Assembly (NCBI GenBank): GCA_902618975.1
Contig: CACNCN010000008.1
Span: 1-34,276 of the forward strand
From: an uncultured Pelagibacteraceae bacterium
GTDB lineage: Bacteria; Pseudomonadota; Alphaproteobacteria; Pelagibacterales; Pelagibacteraceae
Reading direction: 5' to 3'
Length of the DNA stretch: 34,276 bases
The notes under the pieces are model-generated. The model was not told where the DNA came from. It made no database searches and saw only the letters and a list, made by a program, of their open reading frames with translations. Position 1 is the stretch's first letter. The number at the start of each line of letters is the position of its first letter. This document shows positions 24,100 to 32,926 of the stretch, one piece after another. The position numbers and the translations under genes are program-made.

Positions 24100-24748
24100 A
24101 GGATTTACTATTTTAGAATTATTGGTGGTTATCACCATAGTTTCTATTGTATCAGCTATTGGTTATCCAAGGTTTAACGATTGGAAAACTGATCGCGAAG
24201 TTAGACAAGCTCTAGAAAGAGCCGCTTCAATGGTAACTTCGATCATAACACATACACAAAGAGGAAGTTATCCATATGTACAAATAGATATAAGAAGCTC
24301 ACAGACTCAAACTATTTTTACTACGAAGGGTATGAGTAAAAACAAATTTTCTAACTCACTCAACCAGAAAGACATTTCAATAAATTGTCCTATCACAAAT
24401 CAAGGTGCATCATATTGGGATGCTGACCCATTGGAGACAGCCACAGAATCAGTAAGTAGTAATGCAGGACCTAGTGCTGCAATTTGTTTTTCTAGGGAGG
24501 GGAGTCATTATGCTCTTGTTGGTAATGAATTAATAAAAAATAACGATACATCAAATAAAATGTCCTTAGACGGATTTATGGTTAGTCAGTATATAATCTT
24601 TTGTTCAAAATCACTTGCAGCAGCAAACAACGATATGTGTCCTAGAGCTTTAGGAAAAGAAGACAAACCTGCATATTTGTTAGAGTGGTCTAGATTTGGT
24701 AATGTGGTTAAATATAAATGGAGTGGTAGTGCTTGGAATAGGCAATAG
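24077..24748 (+). CDS. FimT/GspH-like minor pilin
   Basis: The 223-residue prepilin has leader MQQEQKIKG and mature start FTILELLVVITIVSIVSAIG, followed by YPRFNDWKTDREVRQALERA, the pattern of FimT/FimU/GspH minor pilins. It starts at GTG inside the end of pilT (23-base overlap); no in-frame ATG precedes the pilin motif, so GTG is the only standard start that gives a normal-length leader. It would belong to the minor-pilin priming complex with PilV, PilW, PilX and PilY1. The C-terminal head has four cysteines. Confidence 0.82.
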   Translation: MQQEQKIKGFTILELLVVITIVSIVSAIGYPRFNDWKTDREVRQALERAASMVTSIITHTQRGSYPYVQIDIRSSQTQTIFTTKGMSKNKFSNSLNQKDISINCPITNQGASYWDADPLETATESVSSNAGPSAAICFSREGSHYALVGNELIKNNDTSNKMSLDGFMVSQYIIFCSKSLAAANNDMCPRALGKEDKPAYLLEWSRFGNVVKYKWSGSAWNRQ

Positions 24749-25325
24749 AATAAAAGAGAAAGGTTTAACACTAATCGAAGCATTAGTTTCTACAGTCATT
24801 GTAGGAATTGGTTTTATTGCTGTTTTCCAGATGGTTAATTATTCAGTGCAATCTATTGATGTTTCCGGAGAAAGAACCAAGGGTAATTATTTAGTAAGTA
24901 TGGTTGCAGAGGATCTTATGGGTAGCGCAGTATCTACTATAGATATTACTGATCCAAACGATGCAACTAAAACCATCAAACAAACATTTTACGAATATCT
25001 GGTCAAATCAAGTAGAGATGCATCAGGTGGGAAAGGAAACTCATGGTCCCAAATGTCTTGTACAGGTGGTTCGGCATTTCAAGGACAAAACATTATTAAA
25101 AGAAAATTAGATAAATGGGAAGATAGATTTTCTACAAAAATGTTCAAATGCAGAGGATCTAGCGAAAAAAAATATTTAAAGGTTTACGACATATGTGCAA
25201 GTGGATGTAGATTTAAAAATTCATACGTTAACGATAAAATGTATATAGGTAAGATGGAAGTTTTATTAAACTTTGGTGAAAAAAAGAAATTTCTTTATTT
25301 TCCAATACATAACGAAGTCAAATAA
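24729..25325 (+). CDS. pilV: PilV-like minor pilin
   Basis: From the GTG at 24729 the prepilin is 198 residues, with leader MLGIGNRIKEKG and mature start LTLIEALVSTVIVGIGFIAV, then FQMVNYSVQSIDVSGERTKG, as in PilV/GspI minor pilins. The frame is open to a TTG at 24696 and an ATG at 24702, but those give leaders of over 20 residues, while GGAG (24720-24723) is well placed for 24729. It overlaps the FimT-like gene by 20 bases. The head has six cysteines including CASGC. Confidence 0.8.
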   Translation: MLGIGNRIKEKGLTLIEALVSTVIVGIGFIAVFQMVNYSVQSIDVSGERTKGNYLVSMVAEDLMGSAVSTIDITDPNDATKTIKQTFYEYLVKSSRDASGGKGNSWSQMSCTGGSAFQGQNIIKRKLDKWEDRFSTKMFKCRGSSEKKYLKVYDICASGCRFKNSYVNDKMYIGKMEVLLNFGEKKKFLYFPIHNEVK

Positions 25326-25327
25326 AG

Positions 25328-26164
25328 ATGAAATCAAAAAAAAACATTTTAGGAGTAACACTAGTAGAAATTTTAATAGGTATTGTAATATCTACAATTA
25401 TGATGGGTGCTATGTTTGCATCATATACAGCTGTAAACAGTTCTTTCCAAAAAGTTGTTGATAAAGCTCAAATCAGTCAAACTGGAAGAGATGTTTTGGG
25501 TATGTTGCTCAGAGATATTCGAATGGCTGGTTTTAAATATTACGGTGATAATATCAAGACGAATAACGAACATACTCCTATCTTAATTACAAAAACTAGT
25601 GACAAAACAAAAAATTGTGACGCGATTTCAATTGTATATGGTGATGTTGATTATGATAAGGATAGCACCCCAAAGTATACTTATAAAAGATATAAAATTT
25701 CTTACTTTTGCGAACCTACAAAAATAATAGACAAGACAACTGGTAATGCTGCTGATGCTTTTGCATTATTTAAAACTAAGCAAAATTGGAATGAATCTGC
25801 TGCGCGATGGGAATATACTGATCCACCTGTAACTTATGAAAAACAATTAGTTGTTAATTATGTTCAAGATTTAATTTTCAATGCAATAGATGCGGATGGC
25901 GTTATTATAAATCCTCCACCTTCTCCAACAAATCAAAACAACGACAAAATTTTTGGTATTAAAACTGTAGATATTGGAATTACTGTTAGATCTAAAAATG
26001 ACTTTTACAAAGAGAAAAATTCTGATTTTAAAACTAAAACAGGAAAAGACCGAAAAAATTATGCTTTGTCTGATACCAATCGAGATCTAACACGTTTTGA
26101 TGATAAATTTTTAAGAGAGACTATAACGGTAACAGCTCATGCAAGAAATTTAGGATTACAATGA
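25328..26164 (+). CDS. pilW: PilW-like minor pilin
   Basis: The 278-residue prepilin has leader MKSKKNILG and mature start VTLVEILIGIVISTIMMGAM, with Glu5, followed by SQTGRDVLGMLLRDIRMAGF, the strongly conserved PilW segment. Near the C-terminus FGIKTVDIGITVRSKNDFYK and FLRETITVTAHARNLGL match the PilW end (the TxxxRN pattern). It lies 2 bases after pilV and overlaps pilX by 4 bases (ATGA). It belongs to the minor-pilin/PilY1 tip complex. Confidence 0.88.
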   Translation: MKSKKNILGVTLVEILIGIVISTIMMGAMFASYTAVNSSFQKVVDKAQISQTGRDVLGMLLRDIRMAGFKYYGDNIKTNNEHTPILITKTSDKTKNCDAISIVYGDVDYDKDSTPKYTYKRYKISYFCEPTKIIDKTTGNAADAFALFKTKQNWNESAARWEYTDPPVTYEKQLVVNYVQDLIFNAIDADGVIINPPPSPTNQNNDKIFGIKTVDIGITVRSKNDFYKEKNSDFKTKTGKDRKNYALSDTNRDLTRFDDKFLRETITVTAHARNLGLQ

Positions 26165-26853
26165 AAAATAAAAACGAAAAAGGATTTGCACTTGTACTTT
26201 CATTAGTTTTGTTATTGGTAATGTCACTAATGGGGGGAGCATTGATTGTTATTTCATCTGTCGATCATCGTAACAATAATTCAAGCGACGACTATCAGCA
26301 AACATTTTATGTTGCAGAAACTGCGTTGCTAGAAGGGGAAAAGTATATTGTAAATCAATTTTTGGGTCCATGGACAGGAAATCCTGCAACTAGAGATACA
26401 GCAAGTAGATCTCTTCCGTCAAATGACGGCGTTAAATTTGTAGGAGCCATGAATTTAGGAAACATGCCTAATGCTCAAGACTCTTTTTATCAGGATACAG
26501 GGAAAAATTGCTATAATAGTTTTGAGGACTTAGACAGAAAAAAACTAGAGTCTTCAGGAGTTGTTAGAGCTGAAAGTTCAAATTTTGGTAAATTGTTAAA
26601 AGATGCATTCACGCCCGATGGCTCTACGGATGAGAGAGATGAGGCAGATAAATTAAAGAATTATTTTTATGAATTTTTTATTTATCGAATTGGAAAGGCT
26701 CCTTTTAGAGGGTATGGATCTAGTGTTAAAAAAGGGGCGAATAATAAAGGTGTAGATGGAATGGCTTATAGAATATATGGTTGTGGTATTAATATGAGTT
26801 CAGACAAAATGGTAGTAGCCTTAGAAAGTTTGGTTGTTTTGCCTACAAGATAA
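26161..26853 (+). CDS. pilX: PilX-like minor pilin
   Basis: The 230-residue protein has leader MKNKNEKG and mature start FALVLSLVLLLVMSLMGGAL. It lacks Glu5, as is usual for PilX/MshP and GspK proteins, and continues with the PilX-type helix DDYQQTFYVAETALLEGEKY. The C-terminal YRIYGCGINMSSDKMVVALE resembles the PilX final strands that end in a reading similar to STY. Larger than P. aeruginosa PilX (about 195 residues). Coupled to pilW upstream by ATGA. Confidence 0.85.
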   Translation: MKNKNEKGFALVLSLVLLLVMSLMGGALIVISSVDHRNNNSSDDYQQTFYVAETALLEGEKYIVNQFLGPWTGNPATRDTASRSLPSNDGVKFVGAMNLGNMPNAQDSFYQDTGKNCYNSFEDLDRKKLESSGVVRAESSNFGKLLKDAFTPDGSTDERDEADKLKNYFYEFFIYRIGKAPFRGYGSSVKKGANNKGVDGMAYRIYGCGINMSSDKMVVALESLVVLPTR

Positions 26854-26854
26854 T

Positions 26855-26893
26855 ATGATGAAAATTCTTAAATTTTATATATATTTAAAATAA
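26855..26893 (+). other. 12-codon mini-ORF between pilX and the next gene
   Basis: ATG ATG at 26855 opens a 12-codon frame that ends in TAA immediately before the ATG at 26894. The following gene has no visible Shine-Dalgarno, so ribosomes finishing pilX could be handed on through this frame. The peptide itself looks meaningless. This may be chance. Confidence 0.2.
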
Positions 26894-27436
26894 ATGATAA
26901 GGATACTCACATTAATTCTTGCCACAATTCTTATTAGCAACATTGCACACGCTAAGTGTGATTTAAAATACGAACTTGGTGATCCAATTACTAAAATGGA
27001 GAATGATTTTGGCGGGGCGTTTCCATCATATATTCCAGGCGTCATAACTTATCCAATTTTGTCAGAGGATATTTGCCCAGAGCAAAAATTAGATAATGTT
27101 ATGATAGAGTATAAATTTATAGACGACAAATTAGTGGCTTATAATTTATTTGTATTAAATGATGAGCAAGATGATCATTCTGAAAAACTTATACTATTAA
27201 ACTACACACAAAAAGTATATGGAGAATTTGAAACTGGAAATCCTATAACATACAGAGGATATAAAATTTTTGAGGAAGGTAACGACTTAATTGTATATCA
27301 AAAAGCGGATGGTCCTGAAGGTATAACGGACGAACAATTGTATATTTCTGATAAAGAGCATGATTATATTTTAATGACACACATGGAAAAAATGGAAACA
27401 GAAACTGAAGCTGAGTATGGAGATGTAACTCAATGA
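26894..27436 (+). CDS. Secreted protein of unknown function in the pilY1 operon
   Basis: The 180-residue protein has a clear signal peptide (MIRILTLILATILISNIAHA, cleavage before KCDLKYELG). The mature part is acidic, mixed alpha/beta, with two cysteines (22 and near 58) that may form one disulfide, and a highly acidic C-terminal end (MEKMETETEAEYGDV). No pilin motif and no family recognised. It lies between pilX and pilY1 and overlaps pilY1 by 4 bases (ATGA), so it is translationally coupled to the adhesin gene. A chaperone or partner for PilY1 or the minor pilins is a reasonable inference from position only. Confidence 0.75.
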   Translation: MIRILTLILATILISNIAHAKCDLKYELGDPITKMENDFGGAFPSYIPGVITYPILSEDICPEQKLDNVMIEYKFIDDKLVAYNLFVLNDEQDDHSEKLILLNYTQKVYGEFETGNPITYRGYKIFEEGNDLIVYQKADGPEGITDEQLYISDKEHDYILMTHMEKMETETEAEYGDVTQ

Positions 27437-30400
27437 AATTAATTAAGTTTTTAACTTCGTCTTTATTTATTTACTTAATAACTGTGAGTACAGTTTTTGG
27501 GAAAGCTTTACCTCCTGGTTCAGGAGTTGGTGATGTTCCAGCAAATGTTTTAATATTGTTAGATAAGTCTGGAAGCATGGGTTGGAGAATGAGCGGTGGT
27601 GTTAATAGTTTATTTCAACCTCATGATACTGCGGTAGACTCAAATGGAGATTTATATGTTGCTCAAGGAAGATCTGGTGGTGTAAAAAAAGTTACATATA
27701 CAAGCGGTGAGGTTGATAAGTCTTGGGGTGTAAACGGAGTTGCAGTAAAAAATACGACTTGTAGGCCTAGAAACTTATATTCAATAGAAATCCATAATAA
27801 CGTTATTTATGCACTAAGTTATTCGACAAGAAATATAATTAAATACAATCTTTCAGACGGATCTTGTATTGGAACTATAAGTGTTGGCGGCTATCCAATT
27901 GGAATGGGTAAGTATAATATTGGAGGAACAACATATATTGGCGTGTCGACTTGGAGTGGTTATGCAGCAATCAATACAAGTACTGGATCATCACAAAGTT
28001 GTGCTGTTAACGTGAATGTAAGAAGATCTTATATGATTGCAGGGTCTGATGCACAAACAAATTTTATTTATTCTTATAGAAGATCTTACATTTATAAATG
28101 GTCAGTAGGCAACAACGGTTGTCCAGGTGGTAGTGTTGGAAATATGAGATTTAGAGCTGGAAATGATTTTGGTGGTTTAGAATTAGACGAAAGTGATAAC
28201 AACATTCTATATCATTTAAGTTGGTCACAAAGTAAATTTAGAAAAGTCAATTTTGGCACTAGAAGCGTTGTTTGGACAAAAGGAAGAAGAGGAACAGCTG
28301 CAAGTACAGCTAGCAGAACATATTTTTGGTATCCTTTCGGAGTTACAATTGATCCAACAAACAATCGTCTTATTGCTAGTGGTATTAATAAATATGTTGT
28401 TCAAGTATTTAATATGAGCGGAACATGGATCAAGTCATTTGGCGGAGCTCCTAAAACAAGGATGCAAGCAGCTCACGAAGCTATACAAGCTGTCATGAGA
28501 GATAATTCATTAACTTCTGGTGTCAATTTTGGTTTTGGTTATTGGTCATCTGGGACAGCTAATTTTAATAGTTGGAGTAGAGACCCAAAAGATATGCCTG
28601 CTGGGCGTGCTTCTCCATGTAATAGGAATAATTGTTTAATGGTTCCAATAACAAAAGCATCAGCACCGTTAATAGATAATAAAGTTAAGCAAGTAAGTCC
28701 AGGTGGTGGAACTAGTGCTCAAACATTTTCTATAATTGCCAAGAAGTATTGGAAGAGTAAGTGGTCGCCTAAAGACAAAATAAACTCTCCTTGCCAGCAG
28801 AACTATGTTTTAGTTATCGGCGATGGTGATTGGATAACATCTAGTCACTCTGGAGCACTTAAAACCGCGAGAGATCTGTTAATATTGAATAATGCAGAAG
28901 TAAAAACTATGGCAGTTGCATTTGGAACAGGTATATCGGCGGGTGGTCTTAACAGGTTTAATCAATTGGCTGCTGCTGGTGGAACCACCCAGGCAATAAG
29001 AGCAACTACTGCTGCAGCTTTAAAATCAGAACTTAAAGCTGCAATAATGACGATTATTGCAGGAAAATTATCCTTTACTGCACCGGCAATTACAGCAACG
29101 ATTGAGCAAAAAGGTTCATTATTCCAAGCTCAGTTTGATTACCAACAAGGCAAAGAATGGGCTGGTACAATTACTAGAACAGCAATAGATCAATTCGGTA
29201 ACTTGGATGAAACTGACTCAGGTAACTGGTCAGCAGTAGATGAAATGCCTTCTCCAGATAATAGAAAAATATGGAGTGTGGCAATTCCAAATACTGATTA
29301 TAAGACAGATTATAATAATTTTATACCAGCTAACGCTACAGACGTTGATAGCTTATTTCAGTTATATCAAAACGAGATTACAGATTATCATAGAGCGACT
29401 AATAATGACGATGGGACATCAAACAATAAAGAGTGTGCAGGAAAATTAGTTTCGGCTGGTGAATTAGTTAGAGATGGAATAGAAGATGATGTAATAGGAC
29501 TTATTGAGTTTGTTAGGGGTAAAGATTATTTTGATTACAACGGTAATTGTGCAGACCCTGGAGTAAATGATGGATTGACTGAAACAAGAGATAATCCCCT
29601 TGGTGACATTTACCACTCTCAACTTGTTGTTGTTGGACCACCTTCTGCAGATACAGCATACGTTGCAAACAATCAGGAGTCATACTTTAGATCTCTTAAT
29701 GGTTACAGCACTTGGGCTAATTCATCAAACTTGGTAAATAGAAAAGAAGTAATATATGCAGGTTCAAACTCTGGTATTTTGCATGCCTTCGACTCAAAAA
29801 CAGGTAAAGAGCTATGGGGATTTGTGCCTCCATTAGTAGCTCCAAATTTACCTTTAGTATTCAATAGATCTCTAAATCAACAAAAAAAAGGTGGATCAAA
29901 TGCAATATTTGGAGTTGACGGGTCAATGGTTGTTCATGATATGTTTTTTAAAAGTCCTCTAGGTGGTGGAAAAAAATGGCATACAATTTTATTTGTACCT
30001 TATGGAAGAGGTGGACCAGGTTATTCTGTTTTAGATATTACTGATCCTTTGAAACCAATTCACCTGTGGTCTATTTATAATGATACGATAAATAATAAAG
30101 TATTTAGGGTGGATCATAATGAAGATATATTTTCATATGATTATATAGCTAGATCATATTCTTTAGGTAGTTTTGGAGAGTCTTTAGAGGTCACTGACTA
30201 CTTTAATAATAATAGTTCAGATCCAGGATACTCAACAACATGTCAAAGTACAAGAGACTCCAATGGTGATGTACAAAGCTCATGTTACAAAGGAAAAGTG
30301 TGGACTTTCCCAGTATCAGGGATAAGTAAAAATGATATAACAGTTGTGATTGATGATGCTGAAATTACTAATTTCACAGTTGGTACTAATAGTAATGGAG

Positions 30401-31665
30401 ATACGACTATAGATTTTAAACGAGACATTATATATTCAGCTGACACAGGCGATACTAATACAAGTTCACAAGTTGGAGTATATATAAAAACAACTGCAAT
30501 TGCGACTGGTGTTCAAGCACCTGACGCTCATTATGATTATAGTAGATTAGGTGAGACTTGGTCAGATCCAAGAATATTCAGGATTCCAAATAGAGGTTCT
30601 GGAGACACTGACATCAGAGACGATATTTATGTGGCAGCTATGGGTGGTGGATTTGGAACCCAGTTTGAGGGTATTGGTTCAAATTTAACTATTATAAATT
30701 TGGAGGACAATACTAACCCGGGAAAATTACTAGAAAGTGTTTATGACTATAATCAAAAATTAACACCACCAAGTTCATCTAGAGTATTAGATATAGAGGA
30801 TCTTGTGGCTGGCGATATAGTAAACTCTACTCCTGCAGCTCCAGTTCTTGTTACTCCTGATACGGCAAGAGGAGTGAAATTTAATGGAGGAATTTTATAT
30901 TTGAATGATCTCGAGGGAAAAATTACAAAATTCAATTTGTCAAATATGTCAGGCGATGACGGTACTGGAAAAGACATCAAAATGTTTGATAGCACAACTT
31001 TATTTACAGCTGGATCATCAAGAGCAAATGGAAGATATATGTATCATTCCATGGATGCAACTATCGGTCAAACTACAAATGAGTTGTGGCTGTTTGCAGG
31101 TACTGGTGATTTCTCAAGAATTAACGACGAAACCCCAGGTGTTGAAAACTATTTAATTGGTATTAAAGATAAAGACTATCCTTTATATAAAGCAGTAAAT
31201 ACTCCAAGCAGTGCAGATGATATTACAAAGTGTAAAAATACAACTGATAATGTTTCAAATCCTAATCCTAATTGCCCTAAAAAAGCCGATACAGGCTGGT
31301 ATATAATATTACCTCAGTTTGCAAAAACAACTGCTGAGCCAACCGTATACAAAGGTTTAGCATATTTTCCAATTTATCAGCCTGATTTAACATCACAAAA
31401 TAAATGTTCTTTAGGAAATGCGTATATTTGTGCTGTGGATGATGAGTGCGGAACAAACCTATCAAGTCAATTAGGCACTATAAAGTCAAGTGAAAAATGT
31501 TTCTTTGTAGGAACAGGTATATTGTCTAAAATTGTAGTGTTTGCAGATAAACTTTTTGCAAATATTGCAGGTCAATCTACCGGTAAGAAAAAAGATTTAG
31601 TTGAAATAAAGGCTGGGCAAGGAGAGCTATCCACCTATAGAAGTTCGTGGAAAGAAAACTATTAA
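27433..31665 (+). CDS. pilY1: PilY1-family pilus tip adhesin with a propeller-split von Willebrand A domain
   Basis: The 1410-residue secreted protein has a signal peptide (to about residue 24). A vWA domain begins with strand NVLILLDKSGSMG (MIDAS residues Asp44, Ser46, Ser48) and is then interrupted by about 285 residues of NHL-like beta-propeller (LFQPHDTAVDSNGDLYVAQG, 60-79, to FWYPFGVTIDPTNNRLIASG, 298-317, and GTWIKSFGG). The vWA resumes at RMQAAHEAIQAVM (343) with the other MIDAS parts PGGGTSAQTF (423-432) and VLVIGDGDWI (459-468). The C-terminal half (about 700-1400) is the PilY1 beta-propeller: VIYAGSNSGILHAFDSKTGK, LFVPYGRGGPGYSVLDITDP, GGILYLNDLEGKITKFNLSN. It would sit at the pilus tip with minor pilins and act in adhesion and surface sensing. 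Last gene of the plus-strand operon. Confidence 0.93.
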   Translation: MKLIKFLTSSLFIYLITVSTVFGKALPPGSGVGDVPANVLILLDKSGSMGWRMSGGVNSLFQPHDTAVDSNGDLYVAQGRSGGVKKVTYTSGEVDKSWGVNGVAVKNTTCRPRNLYSIEIHNNVIYALSYSTRNIIKYNLSDGSCIGTISVGGYPIGMGKYNIGGTTYIGVSTWSGYAAINTSTGSSQSCAVNVNVRRSYMIAGSDAQTNFIYSYRRSYIYKWSVGNNGCPGGSVGNMRFRAGNDFGGLELDESDNNILYHLSWSQSKFRKVNFGTRSVVWTKGRRGTAASTASRTYFWYPFGVTIDPTNNRLIASGINKYVVQVFNMSGTWIKSFGGAPKTRMQAAHEAIQAVMRDNSLTSGVNFGFGYWSSGTANFNSWSRDPKDMPAGRASPCNRNNCLMVPITKASAPLIDNKVKQVSPGGGTSAQTFSIIAKKYWKSKWSPKDKINSPCQQNYVLVIGDGDWITSSHSGALKTARDLLILNNAEVKTMAVAFGTGISAGGLNRFNQLAAAGGTTQAIRATTAAALKSELKAAIMTIIAGKLSFTAPAITATIEQKGSLFQAQFDYQQGKEWAGTITRTAIDQFGNLDETDSGNWSAVDEMPSPDNRKIWSVAIPNTDYKTDYNNFIPANATDVDSLFQLYQNEITDYHRATNNDDGTSNNKECAGKLVSAGELVRDGIEDDVIGLIEFVRGKDYFDYNGNCADPGVNDGLTETRDNPLGDIYHSQLVVVGPPSADTAYVANNQESYFRSLNGYSTWANSSNLVNRKEVIYAGSNSGILHAFDSKTGKELWGFVPPLVAPNLPLVFNRSLNQQKKGGSNAIFGVDGSMVVHDMFFKSPLGGGKKWHTILFVPYGRGGPGYSVLDITDPLKPIHLWSIYNDTINNKVFRVDHNEDIFSYDYIARSYSLGSFGESLEVTDYFNNNSSDPGYSTTCQSTRDSNGDVQSSCYKGKVWTFPVSGISKNDITVVIDDAEITNFTVGTNSNGDTTIDFKRDIIYSADTGDTNTSSQVGVYIKTTAIATGVQAPDAHYDYSRLGETWSDPRIFRIPNRGSGDTDIRDDIYVAAMGGGFGTQFEGIGSNLTIINLEDNTNPGKLLESVYDYNQKLTPPSSSRVLDIEDLVAGDIVNSTPAAPVLVTPDTARGVKFNGGILYLNDLEGKITKFNLSNMSGDDGTGKDIKMFDSTTLFTAGSSRANGRYMYHSMDATIGQTTNELWLFAGTGDFSRINDETPGVENYLIGIKDKDYPLYKAVNTPSSADDITKCKNTTDNVSNPNPNCPKKADTGWYIILPQFAKTTAEPTVYKGLAYFPIYQPDLTSQNKCSLGNAYICAVDDECGTNLSSQLGTIKSSEKCFFVGTGILSKIVVFADKLFANIAGQSTGKKKDLVEIKAGQGELSTYRSSWKENY

Positions 31666-31892
31666 GCTAAAAAATTTATCTTTTCTAGTGGTTCAAAAAT
31701 TAAGTAGTAAAAATAAATTATCCAAGAAAACATAGTTACCATGGAGATAAAAATTAATGCTAATCCAATTATAGTGCCTTGTTTAACTTTATTTCTCCAT
31801 TTTTCAGGAAAAAAGCCGTAAGAGTAAGCATAAATAATAATAAATATATTTAATGCAGAAATCGAAATATTAAAAAAAAAAAATTTATCCAT
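31662..31892 (-). CDS. Small two-helix membrane protein capping the pilin array
   Basis: The 76-residue protein has a first transmembrane segment (about 5-25, FFNISISALNIFIIIYAYSY), a basic loop (PEKWRNKVKQ), and a second segment (about 40-66, IIGLALIFISMVTMFSWIIY and following). No family recognised. Its ATG overlaps the stop of the last pilin (TAATG), so it is translated with the array. Its stop codon overlaps the pilY1 stop tail-to-tail. It is comparable in size, topology and position to the protein at 13451-13696 without obvious sequence identity. Confidence 0.65.
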   Translation of the reverse strand: MDKFFFFNISISALNIFIIIYAYSYGFFPEKWRNKVKQGTIIGLALIFISMVTMFSWIIYFYYLIFEPLEKINFLA

Positions 31893-32392
31893 TAATTACA
31901 CCATCCATCTTTAGATATTAATTCTGGTTTATAGTCATCTGCAACATGGGTTTTTACCCAAAGTGCTATTTGTTTTTTTTGTGATCCACTTGAACATTCA
32001 GTTTCATCAAACCTCATTCTTCCATTAGTGTCATTTGAACCATTTCTAGCTGTGTAAACTACCGTTATTGTCGAATCGTATGGATTCTTGTAACCTTGAT
32101 CTAAAAAATAATTAATAAAAACATTGTTCATTGCATTAATATTACCAGCGTTATTTTCAATATCGCAATTTATTGATCGACTGTCATTTAACTTTAGTAT
32201 TCCACCCCCTTGAGTATCACAAAGTCTTAAAGTGTTATTAATAAATTTAACTGCTTGCTTATGTTGTTGAATAGTTGCGTTTCTCTTTGCACTCATTGTA
32301 TATCCGTTATAAGCAACAACACCTACTGCTGCTAAAATACCAATGATAGCTACTACGACTAAGAGTTCTATCAAAGTAAATCCTTTATTCAT
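31892..32392 (-). CDS. Type IV pilin, array member
   Basis: The 166-residue prepilin has a very short leader (MNKG) before FTLIELLVVVAIIGILAAVG and VVAYNGYTMSAKR. Four cysteines (58, 76, 133, 165). The position of the C-x-x-GE motif of its paralogues is occupied by LCDTQGGG, and the KNP motif reads QGYKNPYDST (99-108). The last 60 residues are unlike the other members. It overlaps the preceding pilin by 8 bases and is coupled to the small membrane protein after it. The leader is short but still contains the basic residue and Gly-1 required by prepilin peptidase. Confidence 0.87.
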   Translation of the reverse strand: MNKGFTLIELLVVVAIIGILAAVGVVAYNGYTMSAKRNATIQQHKQAVKFINNTLRLCDTQGGGILKLNDSRSINCDIENNAGNINAMNNVFINYFLDQGYKNPYDSTITVVYTARNGSNDTNGRMRFDETECSSGSQKKQIALWVKTHVADDYKPELISKDGWCN

Positions 32393-32915
32393 AATTAATC
32401 GTGGACTCTATATATTTAGTTGACCCAGTGCTATTACCGAGATTGGAACATACTTTTATGGTTGTTGGGTTTAGTTTAAATACTGAAAGATATCCTCCTT
32501 GTTGAGAATGTGATGGACATGCGCTCATGTATCCTGGGGGTGAGCAATTGGTAACATTTAGCCTACACCACGATCCATAAGGAGGATTAGAGCTGTAAAA
32601 AGGACTCTTCCAATTCATTCCATAAATATCCTCATTCATGTGAGCAATGAAATTATCAATAGTGACAGGGCAAGTTAATGCTTGAGGTGTTCCATTTATA
32701 TCTAGGTATTGAATTTTTTCACCCATATTGCATTGAATTGCTTTTGATCCTATCATTTTGGTTATTGCTGCATGGTTTCCTTTAGTAGCAGCAATTTTTG
32801 CACTCATTGTATATCCATTATAAGCCATAATCCCAACTGCAGCTAATATACCAATAATTGCTACAACAACCAGAAGTTCAATTAATGTGAAGCCTTTGAG
32901 GTTATTTATTTTCAT
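32385..32915 (-). CDS. Type IV pilin, array member, six cysteines
   Basis: The 176-residue prepilin has leader MKINNLKG and FTLIELLVVVAIIGILAAVG, then the variant IMAYNGYTMSAKI. It has QCNMGEK (Cys62), a second cysteine at 82, NWKSPFYSS (101-109) in place of KNPY, and an expanded Pro/Gly/Ser/Cys-rich segment (PPYGSWCRLNVTNCSPPGYM, 111-130, and SACPSHSQQGG) that reads like an exposed disulfide-bonded loop. Cysteines are at 62, 82, 117, 124, 133, 156. The head beyond residue 60 is the most divergent of the set. Confidence 0.87.
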   Translation of the reverse strand: MKINNLKGFTLIELLVVVAIIGILAAVGIMAYNGYTMSAKIAATKGNHAAITKMIGSKAIQCNMGEKIQYLDINGTPQALTCPVTIDNFIAHMNEDIYGMNWKSPFYSSNPPYGSWCRLNVTNCSPPGYMSACPSHSQQGGYLSVFKLNPTTIKVCSNLGNSTGSTKYIESTINYE

Positions 32916-32926
32916 AAATTGTAAAT

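Noticed and set aside
24696..24728. Upstream start for the PilV-like gene (TTG at 24696 or ATG at 24702)
   Set aside because: These give leaders of 21-23 residues with hydrophobic content, while GTG at 24729 has a placed GGAG and gives a normal 12-residue leader.
30753..31465. Several 60-83 codon frames inside pilY1 on both strands
   Set aside because: Their composition is that of out-of-frame reading of pilY1; no ribosome sites or motifs.
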